From M3007 sp046296435 (lineage in GTDB: Bacteria; Bacteroidota; Bacteroidia; Chitinophagales; Saprospiraceae): a DNA stretch of 64,000 bases. Below are positions 27,551 to 36,325 of the stretch, piece by piece (the stretch's first letter is position 1; each line of letters starts with the position of its first letter). Below the pieces are notes generated by a model. It was not told the origin of the DNA. It searched no databases and was given only the letters and a program-made list of their open reading frames with translations. A program made the position numbers and the translations under genes. The stretch covers positions 11,720 through 75,719 of the forward strand of contig JBKBLI010000009.1 in NCBI GenBank assembly GCA_046296435.1, written 5' to 3'.

Positions 27551-28266
27551 TGCGACTCGACCGCTCTTTCCTCCCATTCGCAACCCCGGTGCTGTTTTAC
27601 TTTTTGTGCGGCGCGGCGCTGCTGCTCATGCTGCCTTACGGCGCCGAGATATTGTACTTCAACACCTGGCGGACGCCGGCGGCGGCGGCGGTTTTCGCCG
27701 CTTTGACCAGGTTGGGCGAAGCCTGGGCCTATGCGGCGGCGGCTGTAGCGCTGCTGTGGCTCAGACGATACAAACAGGCGGCCTACGTCGTGACGACCGG
27801 TCTGTTGGTCCTGCCGTNNNNNNNNNNNNNNNNNNNNNNNNNNNNNNNNNNNNNNNNNNNNNNNNNNNNNNNNNNNNNNNNNNNNNNNNNNNNNNNNNNN
27901 NNNNNNNNNNNNNNNNTGGCTTTTGGGCTGAAGGATTGGTTTGCCGTTCCGCGCCCGGTGACGTATTTCGAAATGATCGGGCAATCCGATTTGTTGGTCA
28001 AGCCGCCGGGCGTGCAGGTTTATGCGGGGATGACCAGCTTTCCGTCGGGGCACACGTTTGCTGCATTTGGGCTTTATACCGCGCTCGCGCTCATCACTCC
28101 TCGCCCCTATCGCCGCCTGGGCGCGCTGTGGGCCATGTTGGCCATTGCGGTGGCTCTGACCCGGATTTTTCTGGCCCACCACTTTGTCGCTGACGTACTT
28201 TTCGGGGCGGTGCTGGGCATTTCGTTGGCCTACGGCCTATGGCTGTTGTTCAGACGCTATTTTTGA
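27550..28266 (+). CDS. PAP2 superfamily membrane phosphatase (interrupted by an assembly gap)
   Basis: About 238 codons as assembled, including 33 unknown. The three PAP2 motifs are visible: LKDWFAVPRP (K-x6-RP), SFPSGHT, and RIFLAHHFVADVLFG (R-x5-H-x3-D). Members dephosphorylate lipid phosphates such as undecaprenyl pyrophosphate or phosphatidate at the membrane, with several hydrophobic helices as seen here. Its ATG overlaps the LptF/LptG-family stop by one base (TGATG), so the two are coupled. A run of 99 N (27818-27916) splits the gene just before motif 1; the true gap is probably only a few codons, judged from family spacing. Confidence 0.85.
   Translation: MRLDRSFLPFATPVLFYFLCGAALLLMLPYGAEILYFNTWRTPAAAAVFAALTRLGEAWAYAAAAVALLWLRRYKQAAYVVTTGLLVLPXXXXXXXXXXXXXXXXXXXXXXXXXXXXXXXXXXAFGLKDWFAVPRPVTYFEMIGQSDLLVKPPGVQVYAGMTSFPSGHTFAAFGLYTALALITPRPYRRLGALWAMLAIAVALTRIFLAHHFVADVLFGAVLGISLAYGLWLLFRRYF
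27818..27916. other. Assembly gap (99 N)
   Basis: Run of N inside the PAP2 gene. The reading frame continues on both sides. No duplicated flank is visible here. Confidence 0.99.
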
Positions 28267-28268
28267 CT

Positions 28269-29552
28269 ATGAAAAAATTCTTTTTTTACGCCCTGGTTTT
28301 GGCGCTAACGGCGCATTGCACCCCGCGACGCGCCCCCGCGCCCCCGCGCCCCGGGCCCTCGCGCCCGCTCCCGGGACGTCCCTTGCCCAGCGACACTATA
28401 CGCTGGACCAAACCCACAGGCGAAAAACCGCCCATAGGCGAACCGGGCAGCGGCAAGCCCGGAGCGCCCACAGGCAGCGGCGCCACCTTTCAGATCGGAC
28501 TCCTTTTGCCTTTTGGGAGTATCGACCCCGGCGAGGTGGCTTCGCGCAACATTCCGGCTTTACAATTTTACGCCGGAGCGCGGTTGGCACTGGAAAAAAT
28601 TGTCGCCGAGGGCCGTATCAATATTGTAGCCGACGTTTGGGATACGGGCCTCACGGACGAGTCTTTCAATCGCCTGCTGGCCAATCCGCGCGTCGGCAGA
28701 GCGCAAGCTTATATCGGACCGTTCAGACCCTCGCAGGTGCGCGCTTTGGCCGAAATCACCCGCGCCAAGCGTCAGATCATCGTGTCGCCCGAAGTCTCCA
28801 CGCCAGATCTGACACGCAACGATCCGGACTTCATCCAGATGACGCCCACCTTGAAAGCGTACTGCGAGGCGGTCGCCCTGCACGCGTTGCAGACCCACTC
28901 TCCCGACCAAATTGTATTGGTCCACAAAAGCAAGGAATCCGAGCGCGCCGAGTATTGCCAACAAGCGGCCCGACAAAAAACCGGAGGCCGCAGCCTACGC
29001 ACGCTGTCTGTACCCGACAACGCGGCCAACTTTGAAAAAGTAGATCTCAGGTCTGCCCTGAGTCCGGGCAAAAGCACGGCATTTATCGTACCTGCCTGGT
29101 CGCAGGACTACGTAGCGTCCTTTTTGGCCAAATTAACGGCCGTCAAAGGCGGCAGCCAGGTCGTGGTGTACGGTATGCCCCAGTGGCGCCAATTTGAGCA
29201 AATCGAGGATGACTACTTTCGCAATCTGCAAGTGCGCCTGCCTATAGCCGCAGCCATTCGGTACGAGGATGCGCAGACGAGGGATTTTCAGAAAAGATTT
29301 TTTGAGACCTACGGAACCATTCCCGACGACGACGCGTTTAACGGCTACGATTCAGCGTTGTTCCTTGGCGAAATGCTCCGCAAGCACGGACTGGGCTTCA
29401 CCGAAAAACTCGCAACCGAAAGTTTTAAGGGGCTGCGCGGCACATACTGCTTCAGACCGGTTGGCATGGGCCCAGATCGAGCCGGCAAGGCAGATTATTG
29501 GGAAAACATCCAGGTGCAGGTCCTGCGCTTCGGTCCCAAAGGCTGGGAGTAG
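28269..29552 (+). CDS. Periplasmic-binding-protein (type 1)-like lipoprotein
   Basis: 427 residues. Lipoprotein signal with Cys17 (LTAHC), then an Arg/Pro-rich linker (RRAPAPPRPGPSRPLPGRPL) and a domain from about residue 75 (FQIGLLLPFGS) with the type 1 periplasmic-binding fold: ALQFYAGARLALEKI, VADVWDTG, YIGPFRPSQVRALAEI, IIVSPEVSTPDL and FNGYDSALFLGEML. This resembles branched-chain amino acid receptors and LpoA-like cell-wall regulators. No ABC permease or ATPase lies nearby, so a transport role is doubtful. It follows the PAP2 gene by 2 bp in a tight run of envelope genes, and a cell-envelope or peptidoglycan role is a reasonable inference. Confidence 0.8.
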   Translation: MKKFFFYALVLALTAHCTPRRAPAPPRPGPSRPLPGRPLPSDTIRWTKPTGEKPPIGEPGSGKPGAPTGSGATFQIGLLLPFGSIDPGEVASRNIPALQFYAGARLALEKIVAEGRINIVADVWDTGLTDESFNRLLANPRVGRAQAYIGPFRPSQVRALAEITRAKRQIIVSPEVSTPDLTRNDPDFIQMTPTLKAYCEAVALHALQTHSPDQIVLVHKSKESERAEYCQQAARQKTGGRSLRTLSVPDNAANFEKVDLRSALSPGKSTAFIVPAWSQDYVASFLAKLTAVKGGSQVVVYGMPQWRQFEQIEDDYFRNLQVRLPIAAAIRYEDAQTRDFQKRFFETYGTIPDDDAFNGYDSALFLGEMLRKHGLGFTEKLATESFKGLRGTYCFRPVGMGPDRAGKADYWENIQVQVLRFGPKGWE

Positions 29553-29669
29553 CCTGCCAATTTGCGCAAGGGCCAAATGCGGCGACGCGACCGGCGCGGA
29601 TGTGCGGTTGAGGGTCTGCCCGATACATAACGTCTGATTTTTCACCCGATCTATACAAATAAAGCTCGC

Positions 29670-30446
29670 ATGCAGCACAAACTTGAGGCTTTTGGCCGAC
29701 TCCTGCGCATCATGGACGAATTGCGCGAACAATGCCCCTGGGACCGTAAGCAAACCATGGAGTCGCTTCGCAACCTGACCATCGAAGAAACCTACGAATT
29801 GGCCGACGCCATCCTGTCGGGCGACATGAAGGACATCCGGGAGGAAATCGGCGACCTCCTGCTGCATATGGTCTTCTACGCCCGCATCGCCTCTGAACAG
29901 GGCGCTTTCGATATCGCCGACGCCATTCACGCCGTATGCGACAAGCTGGTGGCCCGCCACCCGCACATATACGGCGACGTACAGGTGCGCGATGCAGAGG
30001 ATGTGAAAAAAAACTGGGAACAACTCAAGCTCCAAGAAGGCAAAAAATCGCTGCTTGCCGGCGTGCCCAACAGCCTGCCTGCAATCGTGAAGAGTTACCG
30101 CATGCAGGAAAAAACGGCCCAAGTGGGCTTCGACTGGAGCGTCACGGAAGATGCCTGGGCCAAAGTGGAAGAAGAATTGGCCGAACTGCAAGATAATATC
30201 CGCAACAACGCGCCAAAGGATATGATTGAGGACGAGTTTGGCGACGTGCTTTTTGCGTTGGTCAACTATTCCCGATTTGTCGGGATCGACCCCGAAACTG
30301 CCCTTGAACGCAGCAATCGCAAATTCAAATCCCGCTTTGAATATATAGAAAGCCAGGCGCCGCGTCCGCTGCGAGACATGAGCCTTGAGGAAATGGACGC
30401 GCTGTGGAATGAAGCCAAGCGCAAAGAGCGCGGGGAAATCGCTTAG
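29670..30446 (+). CDS. mazG: Nucleoside triphosphate pyrophosphohydrolase MazG
   Basis: 258 residues, the usual two-domain length. It hydrolyses NTPs and dNTPs to monophosphates and pyrophosphate, a house-cleaning role. N-terminal CPWDRKQTMESLRNLTIEET and the metal-binding EEIGDLLLHMVFYARI (about residues 50-75) are present, with the second domain repeating the pattern in EDEFGDVLFALVNYSRF. The 117 bp upstream hold no clear promoter box. A terminator follows. Confidence 0.95.
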   Translation: MQHKLEAFGRLLRIMDELREQCPWDRKQTMESLRNLTIEETYELADAILSGDMKDIREEIGDLLLHMVFYARIASEQGAFDIADAIHAVCDKLVARHPHIYGDVQVRDAEDVKKNWEQLKLQEGKKSLLAGVPNSLPAIVKSYRMQEKTAQVGFDWSVTEDAWAKVEEELAELQDNIRNNAPKDMIEDEFGDVLFALVNYSRFVGIDPETALERSNRKFKSRFEYIESQAPRPLRDMSLEEMDALWNEAKRKERGEIA

Positions 30447-30600
30447 CGCGGCATGATTTTTTGCGGCGCAGGGGAAGACGCGCCCACACGGATTTTGCCC
30501 AAACAGCAGTTGCGCGTTCTGCCTTCTCTTTTGCTAAAAATACCCGCTTCTCTTTTTAGCGCCGCCCACCCAAACTTGCGGCGCCTTCGGCTCCATCACA

Positions 30601-30632
30601 AAAAAAAGCCGACCATTGCGGCCGGCTTTTTC
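30601..30632. terminator. Bidirectional terminator between mazG and the SPFH gene
   Basis: Hairpin of AAAAAGCCG and CGGCTTTTT arms around a GC-rich loop, with an A run on one side and a T run on the other, so it can work on both strands. It separates convergent genes. Confidence 0.7.
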
Positions 30633-30678
30633 TTTGAACATTATCTGCTTATGCGTATGTATCTTGGGCGGATTGGGC

Positions 30679-31524
30679 CTACTGTTTGACAGATTTGGCC
30701 GAACCCTGTAGGTTGATGATGGGCGATTCATCGGCTACATTGAGCATTGCGGGACCTGCTCCGCCTCCCGTAGTAATGATCGTCTTGGCGTTGGGGCTCA
30801 TGGAAAGTTGCAGCCAAGCTTCAATGGCTTTATACTGAAGTACGGCGGGCGAAAGGCCCTCGTTGATTATAGCGTTGGCGTCGCTCACGCCTTGCGCCTG
30901 AATACGCTTGCGCTCGGCTTCCTGCTTCTCCTGCTGAAGGACAAACTCCATGCGTTGCGCCTGCTGCTCGGCCTCAAGCTTGTCTTCAATGGCTTTGGCA
31001 AGGCTGCGCGGAAGGATAATGCTCTTGAGCAGCACGGCTTCGATCTCGATTCCCTTGGGATCCAAAGTCTTCATCATCAAGTCGCGGATGGCCACCTCGA
31101 TTTCGGCGCGATTGCCAGAGTGCATATCTTTTGCAAAATAGCGGGCCGTGACGTCGGATACCGCAGAGCGAAATACCGGTAGAATCACCGTATTTTCATA
31201 ATCGGTACCGATTGTACGCAAAATATCGGGAACTGCTTTTTGGCGCAGCGCATAAAGAATGGATACATCCGAACGGATGGTCAGACCCTCGCGCGACGGA
31301 ATATCGATGGTCACTTCGATATTCTCGGTCTGGGTTGAGACCTTCACTATGGTCGATGTAAAAGGATTGAAAAATTTCAATCCGCTCAGATAAGGACGGT
31401 CGGCATACTTACCGAATGTACGCTTGACACCGGCTTCGCCTTGGCGCACTACCATACAACCGCTGCCCAGCGTGGCCCACATGAAAGCAAACGAAGCGAC
31501 AATTAAAAACCTGGATTTAATCAT
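30679..31524 (-). CDS. Prohibitin-like SPFH (band 7) domain protein
   Basis: 281 residues. The N-terminus has a hydrophobic segment ending in LGSGC, an imperfect lipobox, so it is probably lipid- or membrane-anchored. The SPFH core follows: VVRQGEAGVKRTFGKY, FFNPFTSTIVKVSTQTENIE and LTIRSDVSILYALR. A helical charged region (EDKLEAEQQAQRMEFVLQQE) allows ring-like oligomers. Such proteins scaffold membrane proteases and lipid domains. The gene stands alone on the minus strand; no NfeD or FtsH gene is next to it. Confidence 0.88.
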   Translation of the reverse strand: MIKSRFLIVASFAFMWATLGSGCMVVRQGEAGVKRTFGKYADRPYLSGLKFFNPFTSTIVKVSTQTENIEVTIDIPSREGLTIRSDVSILYALRQKAVPDILRTIGTDYENTVILPVFRSAVSDVTARYFAKDMHSGNRAEIEVAIRDLMMKTLDPKGIEIEAVLLKSIILPRSLAKAIEDKLEAEQQAQRMEFVLQQEKQEAERKRIQAQGVSDANAIINEGLSPAVLQYKAIEAWLQLSMSPNAKTIITTGGGAGPAMLNVADESPIINLQGSAKSVKQ

Positions 31525-31718
31525 GGTTAAAACGTTTTAGCGTGGAAGTAATACTATCTTAACAGAGCGGCGACTTTTTTGTTCCAAAATCAATCCTTAA
31601 TAAATTCCTAATACGCATTTTTTTTTCGCTTCGCACGGCAGATGCCAAAATTTCGGGCTGAAAAGCCATCAAAGGCCGTCATTGCGGCGAACAAACCAAA
31701 CGCTGCAAACGCTACGCT

Positions 31719-32933
31719 TCAGTCTTTGTAAGGATCAAAAACATCCGCCGGCGCCATGGCTACGCCTATGGGTTTGAGGCGATGTACAATCTCGATGGTG
31801 TCGCCCTGCGCAGCCAATACAGCCTCCAGCGACTTGTAGCATTCAGGCGCTTCGTCGGCGGCGGCGCCTCTCAGGGCGACACCTTTTTTTTTGATAGATT
31901 TTTTGACATTGACCCAATCCACTACGCCCTTGGACAGATATTCGACCTTGCCGCTTTTCCAGCGCTTCTGTCCGGCGGCTTTGTTGCGACTCATCACACG
32001 ACCTGCTCCATGCACGGTGGAGTACAGCCCCTCGCGATTGGACGGGGTATCGACCCCGCGTACCACTACCGAGGCATCGGACATGTTGGCCCCAATAAAA
32101 CCATACTGCCCCGGAAATGCCGGCGTGGCGCCTTTGCGCACCACGTAATAGCGACGCCCAAAGTGCTCTTCTTCCCAAAGAAAATTATGATGATTGTGCA
32201 CTTCGAACCGGGTCTGGGCGCCGAGTATTTCGAGGGTCTTAGATACGACTACGTCCCGACCGGCATAGGCGTATTCGCCTGCAAGCCGCATGGCCGCTAA
32301 GTAGTCCTGACCCAGAGCGCTATTGGCGTCGAACAAAATAGGCGGCGCATCCATGCCGCCCTCGGCGACCCGCTCCTCAAAACCCTTGCCCTTGCTCAAT
32401 GCAATGAATCCGCAGGTAGTTTTGTGCCCAAATCCGCGCGAACCGAAGTGAACGCCCACCCAAAGCCAGCCGGCCTCGTCCTCAAACAAATCCACAAAGT
32501 GATTGCCCGCGCCCACCGTGCCGAGTTGCTCCATAGCGAGTCGCATCATGTTGCGTTGAGGTTTGAACGCTGCCTTGGCAATTTGGTCGAATACCGGGTG
32601 ATCGATTGGCCGCGGATTGGGCCGCCCTATGCCGAAGCCAATCTGCTTGAAGATCTCATCCATCACTTTTGCGGTATCGATATCGGCGGCGAGTAGGTTG
32701 GTTTGCACGGCTTTGTTACCGCAGGCAATATCGAACCCAACCCCCGAAAGGCTAATCTTATCCCGATAGGCTACCACGCCGCCAATCGGATGTCCGTAAC
32801 CAAAGTGTGCGTCGGCGGTGAGGACGGCGCGATCCTCCGGGCTGCTGAGGCAGCGGCCGATTTGACGCTTGGTCTGCTCGTCGATCAGCGCCTCGCCGTA
32901 TATCTTGATTTGCGTGTCGATCTCAATAGACAT
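31719..32933 (-). CDS. RtcB family RNA ligase-like protein
   Basis: 404 residues. RtcB joins RNA 2',3'-cyclic phosphate or 3'-phosphate ends to 5'-hydroxyl ends using GTP and Mn2+. Metal ligands and the guanylylated histidine are in place: GVGFDIACG (Asp68, Cys71), GAGNHFVD (Asn144, His145), VHFGSRGFGH (His162), VHNHHN (near residues 246-249) and HGAGRVMSR (His308). The usual serine in H-S-GSRG is phenylalanine here. It is shorter than archaeal RtcB, as in other bacterial paralogues, so the substrate may be RNA repair rather than tRNA splicing. No rtcA, archease or rtcR neighbour is present. ATG 32933 gives the family N-terminus. Confidence 0.9.
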   Translation of the reverse strand: MSIEIDTQIKIYGEALIDEQTKRQIGRCLSSPEDRAVLTADAHFGYGHPIGGVVAYRDKISLSGVGFDIACGNKAVQTNLLAADIDTAKVMDEIFKQIGFGIGRPNPRPIDHPVFDQIAKAAFKPQRNMMRLAMEQLGTVGAGNHFVDLFEDEAGWLWVGVHFGSRGFGHKTTCGFIALSKGKGFEERVAEGGMDAPPILFDANSALGQDYLAAMRLAGEYAYAGRDVVVSKTLEILGAQTRFEVHNHHNFLWEEEHFGRRYYVVRKGATPAFPGQYGFIGANMSDASVVVRGVDTPSNREGLYSTVHGAGRVMSRNKAAGQKRWKSGKVEYLSKGVVDWVNVKKSIKKKGVALRGAAADEAPECYKSLEAVLAAQGDTIEIVHRLKPIGVAMAPADVFDPYKD

Positions 32934-33082
32934 TTGCCCTACAAAACAACAAAGCGCAAGCAAGAGTTCCCGTCAGGCAGCCATATCGGGCGGTAATTTG
33001 CAGCGCGGCGGCGGCTCCCTTTTTGCCGCTCCTTTTTCCCCGCCTAAAAAAACGCGGCGCGGGCATGCCGAAAGCGGCCTCG

Positions 33083-35056
33083 TCAATAAGCCAGCACGCG
33101 CCGGATATCCGCTTCGAGGCGTTGTATCGGGAAAAAGTGTTGCTCCAACGGGATGGCAAAGGGCACGGGCGTATCGAGGCTAGCGCTGCGCGAAACCGGA
33201 GCGTCGAGGTATTCGAAAAGATGCTCGCCGATCCAGGCTGCGATTTCGCCGCCTAAGCCGCCAAAAAGGGTATCTTCATGCAGGACCAGCGCGCGGTTAC
33301 AACGGCGGACTGAATCGGCGATGGCCTCGTAGTCGAGCGGAACCAGACTGCGCAGGTCCAGAATATCGGCGTCTATGCCCAATTTTTCGGCGGCTTGCAC
33401 GGCCCAACGCACGCCCAGCCCATAAGTGATGATACTGAGGGCTTCGCCGCGCCTTACCTGACGGGCCTTACCAATCGGCAGGCTGTAGTAGCCCTCCGGG
33501 GTGAGGCCGCTCTCGCTGCGATAGAGGGCCTTGTGCTCGAAAAACATGACGGGATTGGGGTCTTCGATGGCTGCGATGAGCAGCCCTTTGGCATCGGCGG
33601 GCGTACTGGGATACACGATCTTGAGGCCGGGGGTATGCGCGAACCAAGCCTCATTGGTCTGGGAATGAAAAGGCCCGGCGCCGGCGCCGCCGCCCGTCGG
33701 CATTCGGATGACCACATCGGCATTCTGGCCCCAGCGCCAGTGGAGTTTGGCCAGATTGTTAACGATCTGATTGAATCCGCAGGTCACAAAATCTGCAAAT
33801 TGCATTTCGACCATGGCCTTGTAGCCTTTGAGGCTGAGACCCAAGGCAGCCCCGACAATGGCGCTCTCGCACAGCGGAGTGTTGCGTACGCGGGCCTTGC
33901 CAAATTCGTCCACAAATCCCTGGGTGATCTTGAACACGCCGCCGTATTCGGCGATGTCCTGCCCCATGAGCACCAGTCTGGGATGGCGACGCATGGATTC
34001 GCGCAAGCCCTCGCTGACGGCGTCGATGAAGCGCAATTCGCGCCCTTCGGGCGATGAAGGGGGTGTGGGCCTCGGGGCGGGGGCATAGACGTCGGCCAGT
34101 TCTTCGGCGGCGTCAGGCGCGGGGTCTGGCTCGGCAAACATGACCTCTACGGCCTGCTGAATTTCGCGTTTATAGGCCTCTCGGAACTGCCGGCTTGTTT
34201 GCTCGTCGAGCAGACCTTGAGATTGTAGCCACTGCTCGTAGTTGGCGATGGGGTCGCGCAGCGCCCAGGCGTCCATGAGTTCTTTGGGCACGTATTTGGT
34301 TCCGCTGGCTTCTTCGTGGCCGCGCATGCGAAAAGTGCGGCACTCGAGGAGTACCGGTTCAGGGTTTTGGCGCATGGCCTCGGCGAGACTGCGGATGGTG
34401 CGATATACTTCGAGGATATTGTTGCCGTCGATGCTCAGGCCCCGCATCCCATACCCTACGGCTCGGTCAATGAGGCTTTTGCAAGCGTACTGCTCGTCGG
34501 TGGTGGTGGAGAGGCCGTAGCCGTTGTTTTCGATCAGGAAGATGACCGGCAGTTTCCATACCGACGCCACATTGAGGGCCTCGTGGAACTCTCCCTGACT
34601 GGTAGCCCCCTCGCCGGTAAAGGCCAGCGACACGCGGCCTTCACCGCTGAGTTTGTGCGCCAGCGCTACGCCGGCGGCTAAACTGAGTTGGGGGCCGAGG
34701 TGGGAGATCATGCCTACGATAGCGTGCTCAAGAGCGCCAAAATGAAACGAGCGGTCGCGCCCTTTGGTGTAGCCCAAGCGCTTGCCTTGCCATTGGCAGA
34801 AGAGGCGATCCAGCGGCATTTGTCGGGCGGTGAACACGCCCAGATTGCGGTGCATGGTGAAGATCATCTCATCCGGAAGCAGGGCGCAGGCGGCGCCCAC
34901 CGATATGGCTTCCTGCCCTATGCCGGAGAACCACTTGCTGATGCGGCCCTGACGCAGGAGGTTGAGCATTTTCTCTTCGATCAGGCGCGGCTTGACCAGC
35001 TCATGGTGTAACCTGAGCAGCGTCGTTTCGTCTAATCCCTGTGGGTCGAAAATCAT
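33083..35056 (-). CDS. Branched-chain/2-oxoacid dehydrogenase E1, alpha-beta fusion
   Basis: 657 residues. A single chain contains both subunits of the thiamine-dependent E1: the alpha half (about 1-315: SKWFSGIGQEAISVGAACAL; thiamine-diphosphate motif GEGATSQGEFHEALNVASVW...NN; phosphorylation-loop region MRGHEEASGTKYVPKELMD) and the beta half (about 345-657: LVLMGQDIAEYGGVFKITQG; NTPLCESAIVGAALGLSLKG; MPTGGGAGAGPFHSQTNEAW). It decarboxylates 2-oxoacids such as 2-oxoisovalerate and passes the acyl group to E2. The ATG at 35056 (MIFDPQGLDE) matches the family start; the ATG at 35083 adds 9 residues. No E2 or E3 gene is adjacent. Confidence 0.92.
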   Translation of the reverse strand: MIFDPQGLDETTLLRLHHELVKPRLIEEKMLNLLRQGRISKWFSGIGQEAISVGAACALLPDEMIFTMHRNLGVFTARQMPLDRLFCQWQGKRLGYTKGRDRSFHFGALEHAIVGMISHLGPQLSLAAGVALAHKLSGEGRVSLAFTGEGATSQGEFHEALNVASVWKLPVIFLIENNGYGLSTTTDEQYACKSLIDRAVGYGMRGLSIDGNNILEVYRTIRSLAEAMRQNPEPVLLECRTFRMRGHEEASGTKYVPKELMDAWALRDPIANYEQWLQSQGLLDEQTSRQFREAYKREIQQAVEVMFAEPDPAPDAAEELADVYAPAPRPTPPSSPEGRELRFIDAVSEGLRESMRRHPRLVLMGQDIAEYGGVFKITQGFVDEFGKARVRNTPLCESAIVGAALGLSLKGYKAMVEMQFADFVTCGFNQIVNNLAKLHWRWGQNADVVIRMPTGGGAGAGPFHSQTNEAWFAHTPGLKIVYPSTPADAKGLLIAAIEDPNPVMFFEHKALYRSESGLTPEGYYSLPIGKARQVRRGEALSIITYGLGVRWAVQAAEKLGIDADILDLRSLVPLDYEAIADSVRRCNRALVLHEDTLFGGLGGEIAAWIGEHLFEYLDAPVSRSASLDTPVPFAIPLEQHFFPIQRLEADIRRVLAY

Positions 35057-35241
35057 GGTTTCGAGACCTGGCGTGGCATGCATGAATAGCGACGTATTTT
35101 GTATGTTTTCGAAAAGCGGCGCAAAGGTCGAGCTATTCCGGCAATGTCGTGAGCATTTAGCAAGTCCGACCCGATTTTTTTTCGGAACTTTGCATCCGTT
35201 TTAGCCGGCCGGCAGTCGGCATTACCCAATACTGCTCCTGC

Positions 35242-36297
35242 ATGACAGCAATCAAACTCTCCCTGTACGCTTTGCCCATCCCTGTTGCCGCCGCTTGGCG
35301 CGACACATTCGCCGCAAGCCTGCTTGCAGGCGCGCTGCTGCTGTGCGCCGGACGCCTCTGCGCCCAACAGGAGCCGCTGCTCAGCCAATATGCGCTGAAT
35401 ACGCTGGCGCTCAATCCCGCCGTAGCGGGCAGCAAGGAAGTGGTATCGCTTCAATCGGCCTATCGCCGCCAATGGGTGGGGCTCGAGGGCGCCCCGAGCA
35501 CGGCATGGCTCAACGCGCATACGCCCTTGGCCGACGACCGCATCGGCGTGGGTCTTACCTTGGCGATGGATCGGATCGGGCCGACGCGCATGTTTCACTT
35601 AGGCACTTCGTATGCTTATCGGATCCGGCTCAACGAGCGCGCGCGTCTGGCCGGCGGCATGCAGGTCAGCCTCGACAATTGGTATGGCCGCTGGTCGTCG
35701 CTGCTTGTTCAGCAGCAAGGCGACGGCGTTTTTGCGGAAGACCTCAACCGCTGGTTAGTCAACTTTGGAGCGGGTTTTTTGCTCCAGCACGAGCGTTATT
35801 TTGTGGGTCTCTCTTGCCCGAATCTGGCTGAGCCGCTGTATCGAACCAGCGAGTTGGCGGGCTTGGATATGCCCGCCCGTCAATATCGACACCTGTATTT
35901 GAGCGCCGGCATTGCGCTGCCGGTACAAGGCGAGGATCTGGTAGTTCGCCCGACTTTGTTGCTCCGCCGCGCCGGAGTCTTGAGCCGCGATCAAGCTTCC
36001 GGCCAATCGACAGCCTCGCCCCTGGGCGCAGAGTTGGGCTGCGCTTTGATTTTTGCCCGCTCACTTCAACTCGGCGCCGCTTATCGCGGCGGGGTGTGGG
36101 GCGCAGGGCGAGGGATAAATAGCAACGCGTTGAGCGCGCATGCCACTTTCTACTCACGCAACGGCTTACGCATGGGCCTCGCTTACGACATGCAGCTCAA
36201 CCGGCTTCGCCAGGTAGCGGGAGGCTCGCTTGAGGTATCGCTTGGATATGAATTCGATACCGTGGTGCGACGGATAGCCAGCCCCCGATACTTTTAA
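35242..36297 (+). CDS. PorP/SprF family type IX secretion membrane protein (second copy)
   Basis: 351 residues. The signal region extends to about residue 42 (CAGRLCAQQ) and is followed by the hallmark PLLSQYALNTLALNPAVAGS and LQSAYRRQWVGLEGAPSTAW. The chain ends in barrel-like strands (LEVSLGYEFDTVVRR). This outer-membrane barrel family belongs to the T9SS. It lies 28 bp ahead of a PorE-like OmpA protein in the same direction, the common PorP-OmpA pairing in Bacteroidota, in contrast to the other copy at 14769, which is paired with an adhesin. The N-terminal region before the signal core is long and the start may be further in. Confidence 0.9.
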   Translation: MTAIKLSLYALPIPVAAAWRDTFAASLLAGALLLCAGRLCAQQEPLLSQYALNTLALNPAVAGSKEVVSLQSAYRRQWVGLEGAPSTAWLNAHTPLADDRIGVGLTLAMDRIGPTRMFHLGTSYAYRIRLNERARLAGGMQVSLDNWYGRWSSLLVQQQGDGVFAEDLNRWLVNFGAGFLLQHERYFVGLSCPNLAEPLYRTSELAGLDMPARQYRHLYLSAGIALPVQGEDLVVRPTLLLRRAGVLSRDQASGQSTASPLGAELGCALIFARSLQLGAAYRGGVWGAGRGINSNALSAHATFYSRNGLRMGLAYDMQLNRLRQVAGGSLEVSLGYEFDTVVRRIASPRYF

Positions 36298-36325
36298 TCC
36301 GTCTGACAATATCGCAGTTTTTGCC

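Noticed and set aside
30533..30560. GCTAAAAA...TTTTTAGC inverted repeat after mazG
   Set aside because: AT-rich 8-bp stem; the bidirectional terminator at 30601 explains termination better.
35171..35185. CCGA-T7-TCGG hairpin before the second PorP gene
   Set aside because: Four-base stem with an all-T loop, no T tail on either strand; too weak for a terminator or operator call.
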